Below, one piece after another: positions 7,971 to 16,512 of a DNA stretch of 64,000 nt. How positions within the stretch are numbered: the stretch's first letter is position 1; each line of letters opens with the position of its first letter. The position numbers and the translations under genes were made by a program. The stretch covers positions 1-64,000 of the forward strand of contig NZ_JASCIR010000031.1 in NCBI RefSeq assembly GCF_029968095.1, written 5' to 3'. The notes beneath the pieces are model-generated. The model was not told where the DNA came from. It did not search any database and was given only the letters and a program-made list of their open reading frames with translations. Source of the stretch: Streptomyces solicavernae. Its GTDB lineage: Bacteria; Actinomycetota; Actinomycetes; Streptomycetales; Streptomycetaceae.

Positions 7971-9452
7971 TCATCCCTCACCCGCCGCGTCAGCGGCTGA
8001 TGTATACGCGGACGGCAGATGGATCATCTTGTGCTCGAAGTACTCCCCGTACCCCTCGGGCCCGAACTCCCGCCCCAGGCCGGAGTTCTTGTAGCCGCCG
8101 AAGGGGCCGAGCATGTCGAGGCTGAAGGTGTTGACGCTGTACGTGCCGGTGCGGACCTGCCGGGCGATGTCGATGCCGCGCTCGACATCGGCGGTCCACA
8201 CGCTGCCGCTCAGCCCGTACTCGGAGTCGTTCGCGATCTTCACGGCCTCGGCCTCGTCGCCGTACGGGATGAGGCAGATGACCGGGCCGAAGATCTCCTC
8301 GCGGGCGATCCGCATGGAGTTCCCGACGTCGCCGAAGAGGGTCGGTTCGACGTACCAGCCCTTCTCCAGGCCCGCCGGACGCCCGCCGCCCGCGAGGATC
8401 TTGGCGCCCTCCTCCTGGCCGATCCGGATGTAGTCGAGGGAGCGCTGCTGCTGGCGCCGCGCGACGAGCGGGCCGAGTTCGGTGGCCGGGTCGAGCGGGT
8501 CGCCGACCTTCAGCCCTGAGGCCGCCGCCGCGAAGGCCTCGGCGAACTCGTCGTAGCGGCTGCGCGGCACGAGGATGCGGGTCTGGGCCACGCAGGCCTG
8601 GCCGTTGATCATCCAGGCGAAGGGCGCGATGCCCTGCACGGCGGTCGCGGCGTCCGCGTCCGGGAGTACGACCGCGGCCGACTTTCCGCCCAACTCCAGG
8701 GTGACGCGGGTGAGATGGCGCGAGCAGACCTCCATCACACGCTTGCCCGCCGCGACCGACCCGGTGAAGGAGACCTTGTCGACACCGGGGTGCCCGACGA
8801 GATATTCGCTGACCTCGCGGTCGGCGGGTATCACGGACAGCACCCCCTCGGGCAGCCCCGCCTCGGCGGCGATCCCGGCGAGCAGATAGCCGTCGAGCGG
8901 CGTCTCCGGCGAGACCTTGAGGACCACGGGGCAGCCGGCGAGCAGCGCGGGCGCGAGCTTCGCTGCGGCGGTGAACTGCGGGACGTTCCACGGCACCACG
9001 GCCGCGACCACCCCGACGGGCTCGCGCCGCACGAGCAGCTTGCCGAGGACACCATCGCGCTTCTCCTCGTACGGGAAGTCGCGGGCGGTGGCGATCGCGG
9101 CGTCCCAGACCATCATCGCGGCGAGCGCCTGCACCATGATGCTCGACGTGTACGGGGTGCCGTTCTGCGCGCTGATGACGCGGGCGATCTCCTCGTGCCG
9201 CACGGCGAAGGCGTCCTTGATGCGGGCGACGACCTCGATCCGCTCGTCGAGCGACATCCGCGGCCAGGGACCGTCGTCGAAGGCGCGGCGGGCGGCGGCT
9301 ACGGCCCGGTCCACATCGGCGGGCGCGGCGTGCGGCACCCGCCCGACGACCTCCTCGGTGTGCGGGGAGACCACCTCGATCACGTCCCGGCCGTGGGGGT
9401 CCGCCCACTTCCCGCCGATGAACAGCTTCTGATGCTCCACGAGCTCGGTCAT
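7971..9452 (-). CDS. NAD(P)-dependent aldehyde dehydrogenase
   Basis: 493 aa, full length for the superfamily. Asn156 (PWNVP), the general base Glu253 (TLELGGKS) and the nucleophile Cys287 (NGQACVAQ) are all present. A Rossmann glycine pair is seen in SFTGSVAAGKRVM. ATG at 9452 with GGGAGGAAA 7 nt upstream. It likely oxidises an aldehyde from sterol or other lipid side-chain hydroxylation, judging from the adjacent P450-type ferredoxin and operator-like sequence at 9502. It is the first gene of the leftward ALDH-ferredoxin operon and is divergent from the MBL gene. Confidence 0.9.
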   Translation of the reverse strand: MTELVEHQKLFIGGKWADPHGRDVIEVVSPHTEEVVGRVPHAAPADVDRAVAAARRAFDDGPWPRMSLDERIEVVARIKDAFAVRHEEIARVISAQNGTPYTSSIMVQALAAMMVWDAAIATARDFPYEEKRDGVLGKLLVRREPVGVVAAVVPWNVPQFTAAAKLAPALLAGCPVVLKVSPETPLDGYLLAGIAAEAGLPEGVLSVIPADREVSEYLVGHPGVDKVSFTGSVAAGKRVMEVCSRHLTRVTLELGGKSAAVVLPDADAATAVQGIAPFAWMINGQACVAQTRILVPRSRYDEFAEAFAAAASGLKVGDPLDPATELGPLVARRQQQRSLDYIRIGQEEGAKILAGGGRPAGLEKGWYVEPTLFGDVGNSMRIAREEIFGPVICLIPYGDEAEAVKIANDSEYGLSGSVWTADVERGIDIARQVRTGTYSVNTFSLDMLGPFGGYKNSGLGREFGPEGYGEYFEHKMIHLPSAYTSAADAAGEG

Positions 9453-9501
9453 GGCCGGTTTCCTCCCGGGGGATGTACCGTATCTGACGCGCTATCAGAA
9501 C

Positions 9502-9515
9502 TGATACCAGTTCTA
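9502..9515. promoter_or_regulatory. Near-consensus KstR-type operator upstream of ALDH
   Basis: Read on the minus strand it is TAGAACTGGTATCA, one base from TnnAACnnGTTnnA (GTA for GTT). It lies 50 nt upstream of the ALDH start in the divergent ALDH/MBL intergenic region. Further CAGAACTG and TAGTTCC half-sites surround it. Confidence 0.5.
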
Positions 9516-9594
9516 GTTCCACTAGTCCACGTCCACGGACTCAACAACCTTGCGGACTCAACAAGCCTGCGGGAGAGGCGCATTGGGCAACCAT

Positions 9595-9608
9595 TGGAAC
9601 TGGTTCTA
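9595..9608. promoter_or_regulatory. Putative KstR-type operator (exact match) upstream of MBL gene
   Basis: TGGAACTGGTTCTA matches all eight specified bases of TnnAACnnGTTnnA. It lies 76 nt upstream of the MBL-fold hydrolase start, near the expected promoter position. Confidence 0.68.
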
Positions 9609-9683
9609 GTTATAGTGGCCGGACGAGGTGGCCGGACGCGCGAGCGGCGGCCGAGAGCGCCCAAACCGGAGCGGGGGAGTCCG

Positions 9684-10727
9684 ATGACGCAGGTGATCGA
9701 CCACCGCGGCGGCGTGTGGAGCATCAAGGTGCCCATCCCGGACAACCCGCTCGGCCACACCCTCGTCCACCTCCTCGACACCGACCGCGGGCCCGTCCTC
9801 GTCGACGCCGGCTGGGACGACCCGGACGCCTGGGACACGCTCGTCGCCGGGCTCGCCGCGTGCGGGACTGAGGTCAAGGAGCTGCACGGCGTCCTCGTCA
9901 CGCACCACCACCCCGACCACCACGGCCTCTCCGGGCGCGTGCGCGAGGCCTCCGGCGCGTGGATCGCGATGCACGCCGCCGACGCCCATGTCGTACGCCG
10001 CACCCGCGCGCAGGAACCCGCCCGCTGGCTCGACTACCTCGCCGGGAAGCTGGCCGCCGCCGGGGCGCCCGACGCCCACCTCGCGCCGCTGCGCGCAGCC
10101 CGCGCCTCCGGCCGGATGCGCACGCTGCCCGGCCTGAACGCCGCCCTACCCGACCGCGAGATCGCCCCCGGCGAACTCCTCGACCTCGCGGGCCGCCGCC
10201 TGCGCGCCATCTGGACGCCGGGCCACACCCCCGGCCACGTCTGCCTGCACCTCGACGAGCAGCACCCCGCCGGACTGCCCGGCCGCGGCCGGCTCTTCTC
10301 CGGCGACCACCTGCTGCCCGGCATCACCCCGCACATCGGCCTGTACGAGGACCCGGACGACGCGGGCGCCACCGAGATCGACCCGCTCGGCGACTATCTG
10401 GACTCCCTGGAGCGGATCGGCCGGCTGGGCGTCGCGGAGGTGCTGCCCGCGCACCAGCACGCGTTCACCGGCTCCCGGGCCCGCGTCGACGAACTCCTCG
10501 ACCACCACGAGGCCCGCCTGCGCGACCTGCGCGCACTCCTCGCCGCACCGCTCTCGCCCTGGCAGATCGCCGAGCGGATGGAGTGGAACCGGCCCTGGGA
10601 CCAGATCCCGCACGGCTCCCGCACCATCGCCGTCTCCGAGGCGGAGGCCCACCTGCGCCGCCTGGTCAAGCTGGGGCTCGCGGAGGCGGTGCCGGGGAGC
10701 GAGCCGGTTTCCTACGTGGCGGTGTGA
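9684..10727 (+). CDS. Metallo-beta-lactamase-fold hydrolase
   Basis: 347 aa; ATG at 9684 after GGGGGAG. The metal motif HxHxDH is visible as THHHPDHHG (His74, His76, Asp78, His79). TPGHTPGHVCLHL, FSGDHLLPGITPHIG and LPAHQHAF supply the remaining ligands. A C-terminal helical domain (LSPWQIAERMEW...SEAEAHLRRLVKLGLA) resembles those of LACTB2-like or thioesterase-type MBL enzymes. With the KstR-type operator upstream, hydrolysis of an acyl-CoA thioester or lactone intermediate is a reasonable guess, but the substrate is unproven. Confidence 0.87.
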   Translation: MTQVIDHRGGVWSIKVPIPDNPLGHTLVHLLDTDRGPVLVDAGWDDPDAWDTLVAGLAACGTEVKELHGVLVTHHHPDHHGLSGRVREASGAWIAMHAADAHVVRRTRAQEPARWLDYLAGKLAAAGAPDAHLAPLRAARASGRMRTLPGLNAALPDREIAPGELLDLAGRRLRAIWTPGHTPGHVCLHLDEQHPAGLPGRGRLFSGDHLLPGITPHIGLYEDPDDAGATEIDPLGDYLDSLERIGRLGVAEVLPAHQHAFTGSRARVDELLDHHEARLRDLRALLAAPLSPWQIAERMEWNRPWDQIPHGSRTIAVSEAEAHLRRLVKLGLAEAVPGSEPVSYVAV

Positions 10728-10774
10728 GCGGCGACCGGGCCGTGCAACCGTTCGCGCAGGCGGCGCGTCCTAAA

Positions 10775-10788
10775 ATATGTCTGCATAT
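10775..10788. promoter_or_regulatory. Inverted repeat in AT-rich promoter-like sequence
   Basis: ATATG-TCTG-CATAT is a perfect 5-4-5 inverted repeat in an otherwise GC-rich gap, 80 nt upstream of the DUF4232 gene. TAAAAT beside it could be a -10 element. The binding protein is unknown. Confidence 0.4.
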
Positions 10789-10789
10789 C

Positions 10790-10852
10790 ACCCTCTCCCC
10801 CCTCGCCCCCTCGCCCCCTCACCCCCTTCGCCCCCTTCACCCCTTCGCCCGA
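10790..10852. repeat. Pyrimidine-rich low-complexity tract
   Basis: About eight copies of a CCCCCTTCG/CCCCCTCG-like octa- to nonamer lie between the putative promoter and ribosome site of the DUF4232 gene. Confidence 0.6.
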
Positions 10853-10868
10853 TGAAGGTGGATGCGTC

Positions 10869-11417
10869 ATGTTTATTCGTTCGCGTCACTTCTCCCGGCG
10901 GGCCACCGCCGTCTCACTGACCGCCGCCCTCGCGGGGCTTGCCGGACTCACGGCCGCCGGCTCGGCGGGCGGCACCACAGCGGCCCCGGAGGCCACCTCG
11001 GCCCCCTCCACCTCCCGCACCTGCACCGTGAGCGACCTGTACCTGTCCATGGGCCGCAAGGAAGGCGCGGCGGGTTCGTTGTACTGGCCGATCCGGTTCA
11101 CCAACACCAGCACCACGAGCTGCACCCTGCGCGGCTTCCCCGGCGTCAGCGTCCTCGACACCACCCACCACCAGATCGGCCCCGCCGCCGACCGGAACGG
11201 CAAGCCCTACGACACCGTCACCATCGCCCCGGCACGCACCGTCACCGCGACCGTCCGCACCGCCACCGGCCCCGTCGACGGCCCGTGCCTGCGCACCGGC
11301 ACCTACCTGAGGGTCTATCCGCCCGCCTCGTACACCGCGGTCCTCGTCCCGGCCGAGTGGAAGATCTGCTCCGACATCTTCCAGGTCGGCCCGGTGAATA
11401 CGGAAGGCACGTTCTGA
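10869..11417 (+). CDS. Secreted DUF4232 domain protein
   Basis: 182 aa; ATG at 10869 with GAAGGTGGA upstream. A Sec-type signal peptide (SRRATAVSLTAALAGLAGLTAAGSAGG) covers residues 9-36. It is followed by an Ala/Thr/Ser/Pro linker and a domain with paired cysteines (RTCTVSDLYLSM, SCTLRGFPGVSVLD, GPCLRTGTYLRVYPP, EWKICSDIF). This is the layout of the actinobacterial DUF4232 family, Ig-like extracellular domains of unknown role. Probably monocistronic; the cobalamin leader begins about 80 nt downstream. Confidence 0.82.
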   Translation: MFIRSRHFSRRATAVSLTAALAGLAGLTAAGSAGGTTAAPEATSAPSTSRTCTVSDLYLSMGRKEGAAGSLYWPIRFTNTSTTSCTLRGFPGVSVLDTTHHQIGPAADRNGKPYDTVTIAPARTVTATVRTATGPVDGPCLRTGTYLRVYPPASYTAVLVPAEWKICSDIFQVGPVNTEGTF

Positions 11418-11499
11418 GCCCCCTCCCGCTGAGCCCCCTCCCGGCGCCCCGGCCCGGTGGCCCCGGGGCCCGGTGGTCCCGGGTGACCGACCGGTAGAG

Positions 11500-11705
11500 T
11501 GGGCGGGTCATCACACGCCCGTACGGGGGGAAGCCGGTGGAAGCCCGGCGCTGACCCGCAGCCGTGAGCCGACCGCGACCGCGCATCGGCGAGCCGGAAT
11601 GCCCCGCCCGGGCGTGCGCTCCCGTCGCCGTACGGCGATCCGTCGAGGTATACGGAGCCGGAGCTCGGTCCCCGCGCGGGTCCGCGCCCCTGCTCCCCGC
11701 AGGAG
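11500..11705 (+). ncRNA. Cobalamin (B12) riboswitch
   Basis: The core GGGGAAGCCGGTGGAAGCCC (11527-11546) and the following GACCCGCAGCCGTGAGC fit the conserved cobalamin aptamer. GCCGGAATGCC (11593-11603) fits the B12-box region of the same class. The leader runs to the AGGAG (11701-11705) before the start at 11722. The sequence CTGCTCCCCGCAGGAG there could pair CTCC with GGAG and hide the ribosome site, suggesting translational repression by B12. Boundaries are approximate. It controls the five-gene transport operon downstream. The whole 11418-11721 gap between genes is taken up by this leader and its promoter. Confidence 0.88.
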
Positions 11706-11721
11706 AGGCCCCGCCCCGATC

Positions 11722-12939
11722 ATGAACGTTCGCCGCAGCGCGGCCGCCGCCGCTGCCACCGCCCTGCTCCTCGGCGCCGCCGTACCCGCCGCCCACGCCG
11801 CGGACACGCCCTCGCCCGACTCCTCGGCGGACCTGCCCTCCGGCCTGTACGGCGACAAGGACCCGAAGTTCGACGGCGTCTTCCGGCAGTCGTACGCGCT
11901 GCTCGCGCAGGACACCGTCGGGGTGAAGCCCGCGCGCAAGGCCGTGGACTGGCTGACCCGTCAGCAGTGCAACAGCGGCGGCTTCGCGGCCTTCCGCGCC
12001 GACCCGAGCGAGCCCTGCGACGCGAAGACGCAGGTCGACTCCAACTCCACGGCCGCCGCGGTGCAGGCCCTGAGCGCGCTCGGCGGGCAGGACACCACCG
12101 TCAAGAAGGCCGTCGGCTGGCTGAAGTCCGTGCAGAACCAGGACGGCGGCTGGGGCTACAACCCGGGCCTGCCCAGCGACGCCAACTCCACCGGCATCGT
12201 CGTCGGCGCCCTCGTCGCCGCCGGGGAGAAGCCGGCCGAGGTGAAGTCGCAGCAGGGCAAGTCCGCGCACGACGCCCTGCCGAAGCTCGCGCTCGGCTGC
12301 GGCAAGGGCGAGGACGGCGCGTTCGGCCTGGCCGACATGAAGACCGGCAAGCTCGCCGCCAACGCCGACGCCACCGCCGCGGGCGTCCTCGGCTCCCTCG
12401 ACCAGGGCCTCGTGGTGAAGCCCGCGGAAAAGCCCGCCGAGCCCGCGAAGTGCGCCGACCCCAAGGACGTGGCGCAGGCCGCGCGCAACGGCGCCGCGTA
12501 CCTGGCCGCCGAGCTCGCCGAGAACGACCACCTCACGTCCGCGCTGCCGGGCTCCGAGAACCAGCCGGACTACGGCAACACGGCCGACGCGGTCGTCGCG
12601 CTGGCCGCGGCCGGCCTCGGCGACCAGGCGAAGCAGTCCACGGACTGGCTGCAGAAGCACGCCGCGAAGTGGGCCAAGGACAACGGCCCCGCCGCCTACG
12701 CGCAGCTGATCTTCGCCGCCCACGCGACCGGCACGAACCCCGCGGACTTCGGCGCGACCGACCTGGTCCGCTCCCTCAACGCCACCGGCCCCGCCCCGCA
12801 GCAGGAGGACGCGGCGGCCGAGGAGAAGAAGGACGAGGACGGCGGCCTGAGCCCGTGGTGGGTCATCGGCGTGTTCTTCATCGCGAGCGTCGGCTTCGGG
12901 TTCCTGCTGAGCGGCCGCAACAAGAAGAACCAGCTGTGA
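11722..12939 (+). CDS. Membrane-anchored intrinsic-factor-like (alpha/alpha barrel) B12-capture protein
   Basis: 405 aa. The signal peptide ends near AHA at 24-26. An alpha/alpha-toroid domain (about 50-360) carries QW-like repeats such as LKSVQNQDGGWGYNP and LTRQQCNSGGFAAF, with paired cysteines. An acidic Ala/Glu/Lys linker follows, then a C-terminal anchor (WWVIGVFFIASVGFGFLL) with a basic tail. Human intrinsic factor and transcobalamin use the same terpenoid-cyclase-type barrel to bind B12. The riboswitch upstream and the ECF transporter downstream make surface capture of cobalamin the best hypothesis. The annotation prenyltransferase would mislead, because no catalytic motif or isoprenoid context exists. 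Confidence 0.75.
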   Translation: MNVRRSAAAAAATALLLGAAVPAAHAADTPSPDSSADLPSGLYGDKDPKFDGVFRQSYALLAQDTVGVKPARKAVDWLTRQQCNSGGFAAFRADPSEPCDAKTQVDSNSTAAAVQALSALGGQDTTVKKAVGWLKSVQNQDGGWGYNPGLPSDANSTGIVVGALVAAGEKPAEVKSQQGKSAHDALPKLALGCGKGEDGAFGLADMKTGKLAANADATAAGVLGSLDQGLVVKPAEKPAEPAKCADPKDVAQAARNGAAYLAAELAENDHLTSALPGSENQPDYGNTADAVVALAAAGLGDQAKQSTDWLQKHAAKWAKDNGPAAYAQLIFAAHATGTNPADFGATDLVRSLNATGPAPQQEDAAAEEKKDEDGGLSPWWVIGVFFIASVGFGFLLSGRNKKNQL

Positions 12940-13595
12940 GCGCCCGCCGCCGGGCGGGCTGGCTCGTCCTCCTCGTCCTGCTCATCGCGGGCGCCTCCCC
13001 CGCCCACGCCGCCGGATACCGGTACTGGTCCTTCTGGTACCACCAGGACGGCGCCTGGCAGTACGCGACCCAGGGGCCGTCGTCCGCCAAGCCCGCCGAC
13101 GGGGACGTCGAGGGCTTCCGGTTCTCCGTGAGCGCCGACTCGAAGGACGCCGCCAAGCCGCGCGGCGCGGCCGACTTCGGACGGATCTGCGCGGACACCC
13201 CGGCCGAGGACGGCACGAAGCGGGTGGCGCTCGTCCTCGACTTCGGCACGGCCGAGGACGCACCCAAGGGCGAGACCCCGCCGAAGGCGCGTACCGCCTG
13301 TGCGCAGATCCCCGAGGACGGCACGTCGGCGGAGGCGCTCGCCGCCGTAGCGAAGCCGCTGCGCTACGGCAGTGACGCGCTGCTCTGCGCCGTCGCCGGC
13401 TACCCGGAGTCGGGCTGCGGCGAGCAGGTCTCCGCAGGCGACGAGGGAAAGACCGGGCCCGACGAGGGGAAGACCGCGCCCGACGCCCGGCAGCGGGACG
13501 AGGACGGGCCGTCCGTCGGTCTGATCGCCGGGATCGCCGCGGTACTGGTACTCGGCGGCGCCGCCCTGTGGCAGGCCCGCCGGCGCCGCGGCTGA
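12936..13595 (+). CDS. Small secreted, membrane-anchored partner of the B12-capture protein
   Basis: 219 aa; GTG at 12936 overlaps the previous stop by 4 nt (GTGA). Signal peptide 1-24 (GWLVLLVLLIAGASPAHA), a compact beta-rich domain, an acidic/Pro/Gly linker, then a single TM helix (VGLIAGIAAVLVLGGAAL) with an RRRRG tail. The mature start YRYWSFWYHQDG...WQYA, followed by PADGDVEGFRFSV, recalls the YW...DGD pattern of DUF4430/transcobalamin beta-domains. My inference is that the two intrinsic-factor domains are split into two anchored proteins. Conserved cysteines (ICADT, TACAQ, LLCAV, SGCGEQ) probably form disulfides. Confidence 0.62.
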   Translation: MSARRRAGWLVLLVLLIAGASPAHAAGYRYWSFWYHQDGAWQYATQGPSSAKPADGDVEGFRFSVSADSKDAAKPRGAADFGRICADTPAEDGTKRVALVLDFGTAEDAPKGETPPKARTACAQIPEDGTSAEALAAVAKPLRYGSDALLCAVAGYPESGCGEQVSAGDEGKTGPDEGKTAPDARQRDEDGPSVGLIAGIAAVLVLGGAALWQARRRRG

Positions 13596-13603
13596 GGCGT
13601 GTG

Positions 13604-14767
13604 ATGCTGATGTCGAGCGCGCGTGCCGGCCTGCGCGCCCCCGAGGCGAACCGGAGCAACGCCCTGCACCCCGGCGCCTGGTGGGTATGGGCGCTCGGCC
13701 TCGGCACGGCCGCGTCCCGCACCACCAACCCGCTGCTGCTCGGGCTGCTCGTGGGCGTCGCCGGGTACGTGGTGGCGGCGCGGCGCAGCGAGGCTCCCTG
13801 GGCGCGCAGTTACGGCGCGTTCGTGAAGCTCGGCCTGTTCGTGCTCGGCATCCGGCTCGTCTTCGCCGTGTTCCTCGGCTCGCCCATCCCCGGCTCACAC
13901 ACCCTGTTCACGCTTCCCGACGTCGATCTGCCCGAGTGGGCGCAGGGCGTCCGGATCGGCGGCCGCGTCACCGCCGAGACACTGGTCTTCGCGCTCTACG
14001 ACGGGCTGAAGCTGGCCACGCTGCTGATCTGCATGGGCGCCGCGAACGCCCTCGCCAACCCGGCCCGGCTCCTCAAGTCCCTGCCCGGCGCCCTGTACGA
14101 GGCGGGCGTCGCCGTCGTCGTCGCCCTCACGTTCGCGCCGCAGCTGATCGCCGACCTGCAGCGGCTGCGCGCCGCCCGCCGCCTGCGCGGCCGCCCGGAC
14201 CGCGGCATACGCGGGCTGCTCCAGGTCGGACTGCCGGTCCTGGAGGGCGCGTTGGAGCGTTCGGTGGCGCTCGCGGCGGCGATGGACGCGCGCGGCTACG
14301 GCCGTACCGCCGCCGTACCGCCCCTCGTCCGGCACACCACATCCGCCCTCACGCTCGGCGGCCTGATCGGCGTGTGCGCCGGTACGTACGGGCTGCTCGC
14401 CGCCGAGGGGGCGGGCTTCGGACTGCCGGTGCTGCTCGTCGGGGTCGGTGCCGCCCTCGGCGGGCTCTGGCTCGGCGGCCGGCGCAGCGTGCGCACCCGC
14501 TACCGGCCGGACGTGTGGGGCGTGCGCGCCTGGCTCGTGTCCGGTTCGGGCGCGGCCGTGGCGGCCCTGATGATCCGGTTCGCCTCGACGGACCCGGCCG
14601 GGCTGCATCCCGGTGTGGTGCCGCTCGTCGCGCCGACGCTGCCGCTGTGGCCGGCGGCCTGTGTCCTGCTCGGCCTGCTCCCGGCGTTCGTGGCCCCGTC
14701 GCCGGCCGCTGCCCTCAGCCCTCGTGGTCCTCGTAGTCCTCGTAGTCCTCGAAAGGAAGCCCGTTGA
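13604..14767 (+). CDS. ECF transporter T component (EcfT/CbiQ family)
   Basis: 387 aa. Several hydrophobic helices flank the cytoplasmic coupling region LQRLRAARRLRGRPDRG. The hallmark Ala-Arg-Gly element lies in LAAAMDARGYGRT, which docks to the ATPases. The start is uncertain among GTG 13601, ATG 13604 and ATG 13610; GAGG at 13594-13597 favours 13604. The extreme C-terminus (RGPRSPRSPRKEAR) is encoded by a TCCTCGTAG-type 9-bp tandem repeat. It overlaps the ATPase start by 4 nt. It sits between the capture proteins and the ATPase in the B12 operon. Confidence 0.86.
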   Translation: MLMSSARAGLRAPEANRSNALHPGAWWVWALGLGTAASRTTNPLLLGLLVGVAGYVVAARRSEAPWARSYGAFVKLGLFVLGIRLVFAVFLGSPIPGSHTLFTLPDVDLPEWAQGVRIGGRVTAETLVFALYDGLKLATLLICMGAANALANPARLLKSLPGALYEAGVAVVVALTFAPQLIADLQRLRAARRLRGRPDRGIRGLLQVGLPVLEGALERSVALAAAMDARGYGRTAAVPPLVRHTTSALTLGGLIGVCAGTYGLLAAEGAGFGLPVLLVGVGAALGGLWLGGRRSVRTRYRPDVWGVRAWLVSGSGAAVAALMIRFASTDPAGLHPGVVPLVAPTLPLWPAACVLLGLLPAFVAPSPAAALSPRGPRSPRSPRKEAR

Positions 14768-16512
14768 TCCGTTTCGAGGACGTCTCCGTCACGTACGACG
14801 ACGCCGCGGCGCCGACCGTCGCCGGGGTCGATCTCACCGTCCCCGAGGGCGAGTTGGTGCTCCTGGTCGGCCCGTCGGGAGTCGGCAAGTCGACCCTGCT
14901 CGGCACCGTCAGCGGTCTCGTACCGCACTTCACGGGCGGCACCCTGCGCGGCCGCGTCACCGTCGCGGGCCGGGACACCCGTACGCACAAGCCGCGCGAG
15001 CTGGCCGACGTGGTGGGCACGGTCGGCCAGGACCCGCTGTCGCACTTCGTCACGGACACCGTCGAGGACGAACTCGCCTACGGCATGGAGTCGTTGGGCC
15101 TCGCCCCGGACGTGATGCGGCGCCGCGTCGAGGAGACCCTGGACCTGCTCGGCCTGGCCGACCTGCGCGAGAGGCCCATCGCCACGCTCTCCGGCGGCCA
15201 GCAGCAGCGCGTCGCCATCGGCTCGGTCCTCACGCCGCACCCGGAGGTCCTGGTCCTGGACGAGCCGACCTCGGCCCTCGACCCGGCGGCGGCGGAGGAG
15301 GTCCTGGCGGTTCTCCAGCGCCTGGTCCACGACCTCGGCACGACGGTCCTCCTCGCCGAACACCGCCTGGAACGGGTCGTCCAGTACGCGGACCAGGTCC
15401 TGCTCCTGCCGTCCCCGGGAGCCGCACCGGTCCTCGGCACCCCGGCCGACGTCATGGCGGTCGCGCCGGTGTACCCGCCGGTGGTGGGCCTGGGACGCCT
15501 GGCGGGCTGGGAGCCACTGCCGCTCACGGTGCGCGATGCGCGGCGACGGGCGGGGGATCTGCGCAGCCAACTTGCCGTTGCGGGCAGTTGTTCCGCTGGG
15601 GCGATGGGGGTTCCCCCTGTTCGAGCGGAGCCGGGAGCTTCGGGGAGCGTGGGCACAACCTCCGTTGCCCGGCCCCTTGAAAGCCGTGCCTCCAGGTGGC
15701 CCACCTGGCTCCGCCGCAGGCACAGCGCACAGGAACGACAAGCCGAGGGCACCTCCGTAGCCGTAACGGAGAACCTCGCCGTACGCCGGGCCCGCGTAGA
15801 AGCCCTCCGCAGGGTCGACCTCCAGGTCACCGCAGGAGAGACCCTCGCCCTCATGGGCCGCAACGGCGCCGGAAAGTCCACCCTCCTCAACACTCTCGTA
15901 GGCATGCTCGAACCCTCCACGGGTTCGGTACGCCTCGGCCGCGCCACCCCGCACCGGACCGCGCCCCGCGAACTCATCCGCCACGTGGGCCTCGTACCGC
16001 AGGAACCCCGTGACCTGCTGCACGCCGACACCGTCGCCGCCGAGTGCGCCTCCGCCGACCACGACGCGGGCGCCGCACCCGGCACCTGCCGCGCCCTGGT
16101 CGGCGAGCTGCTGCCCGGCATCGCGGACGACATCCACCCCCGCGACCTCTCCGAGGGCCAGCGCCTCACCCTCGCCCTGGCCGTGGTCCTCACCGCGAAG
16201 CCGCCGCTGCTGCTGCTCGACGAACCGACGCGCGGCCTCGACTACGCGGCCAAGGCCCGCCTGGTCCAGCACCTGCGGGGTCTCGCCGACGCCGGGCACG
16301 CCATCGTCCTCGCCACGCACGACGTGGAGCTCGCCGCCGAACTCGCCCACCGCGTGGTGATCCTGGCCGACGGCGAGGTCGTCGCGGACGGCCCGACCGC
16401 CGACGTGGTCGTGTCGTCCCCCTCGTTCGCCCCGCAGGTCACGAAGATCCTGGCGCCGCAGAAGTGGCTGACGGTCGCGCAGGTGCGGGCCGCACTGGAC
16501 GGTGCGGCGTGA
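14764..16512 (+). CDS. Fused double ATP-binding protein of an ECF transporter (EcfA-EcfA')
   Basis: 582 aa from TTG 14764, overlapping the previous stop, with AAGGAAG upstream. Domain 1 has Walker A GPSGVGKST (residues 36-44), signature LSGGQQQRVAIG and Walker B VLVLDEPTSALD. Domain 2 has Walker A GRNGAGKST (about 363-371), a variant signature LSEGQRLTLALA and Walker B LLLLDEPTRGLD. ECF transporters usually use two separate ATPases; here one chain supplies both. The interdomain linker (about 255-325) is odd: it is rich in Ser/Gly/Arg and contains a translated palindromic repeat element (15601-15650). Confidence 0.9.
   Translation: MIRFEDVSVTYDDAAAPTVAGVDLTVPEGELVLLVGPSGVGKSTLLGTVSGLVPHFTGGTLRGRVTVAGRDTRTHKPRELADVVGTVGQDPLSHFVTDTVEDELAYGMESLGLAPDVMRRRVEETLDLLGLADLRERPIATLSGGQQQRVAIGSVLTPHPEVLVLDEPTSALDPAAAEEVLAVLQRLVHDLGTTVLLAEHRLERVVQYADQVLLLPSPGAAPVLGTPADVMAVAPVYPPVVGLGRLAGWEPLPLTVRDARRRAGDLRSQLAVAGSCSAGAMGVPPVRAEPGASGSVGTTSVARPLESRASRWPTWLRRRHSAQERQAEGTSVAVTENLAVRRARVEALRRVDLQVTAGETLALMGRNGAGKSTLLNTLVGMLEPSTGSVRLGRATPHRTAPRELIRHVGLVPQEPRDLLHADTVAAECASADHDAGAAPGTCRALVGELLPGIADDIHPRDLSEGQRLTLALAVVLTAKPPLLLLDEPTRGLDYAAKARLVQHLRGLADAGHAIVLATHDVELAAELAHRVVILADGEVVADGPTADVVVSSPSFAPQVTKILAPQKWLTVAQVRAALDGAA
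15590..15660. repeat. Palindromic Streptomyces-type element inside the ATPase gene
   Basis: GGGGGTTCCCCC at 15607-15618, then CTGTTCGAGCGGAGCCGGGA and GCTTCGGGGAGCG, strongly resembles mobile-looking intergenic elements of Streptomyces. Here it is translated in frame as part of the linker between the two ATPase domains. Confidence 0.55.

Noticed and set aside
11722..12939. Squalene/prenyltransferase enzyme identity for the B12-operon protein
   Set aside because: The QW-like repeats suggest only the fold; catalytic acid motifs are missing, and the protein is secreted and tethered with a B12 riboswitch upstream.
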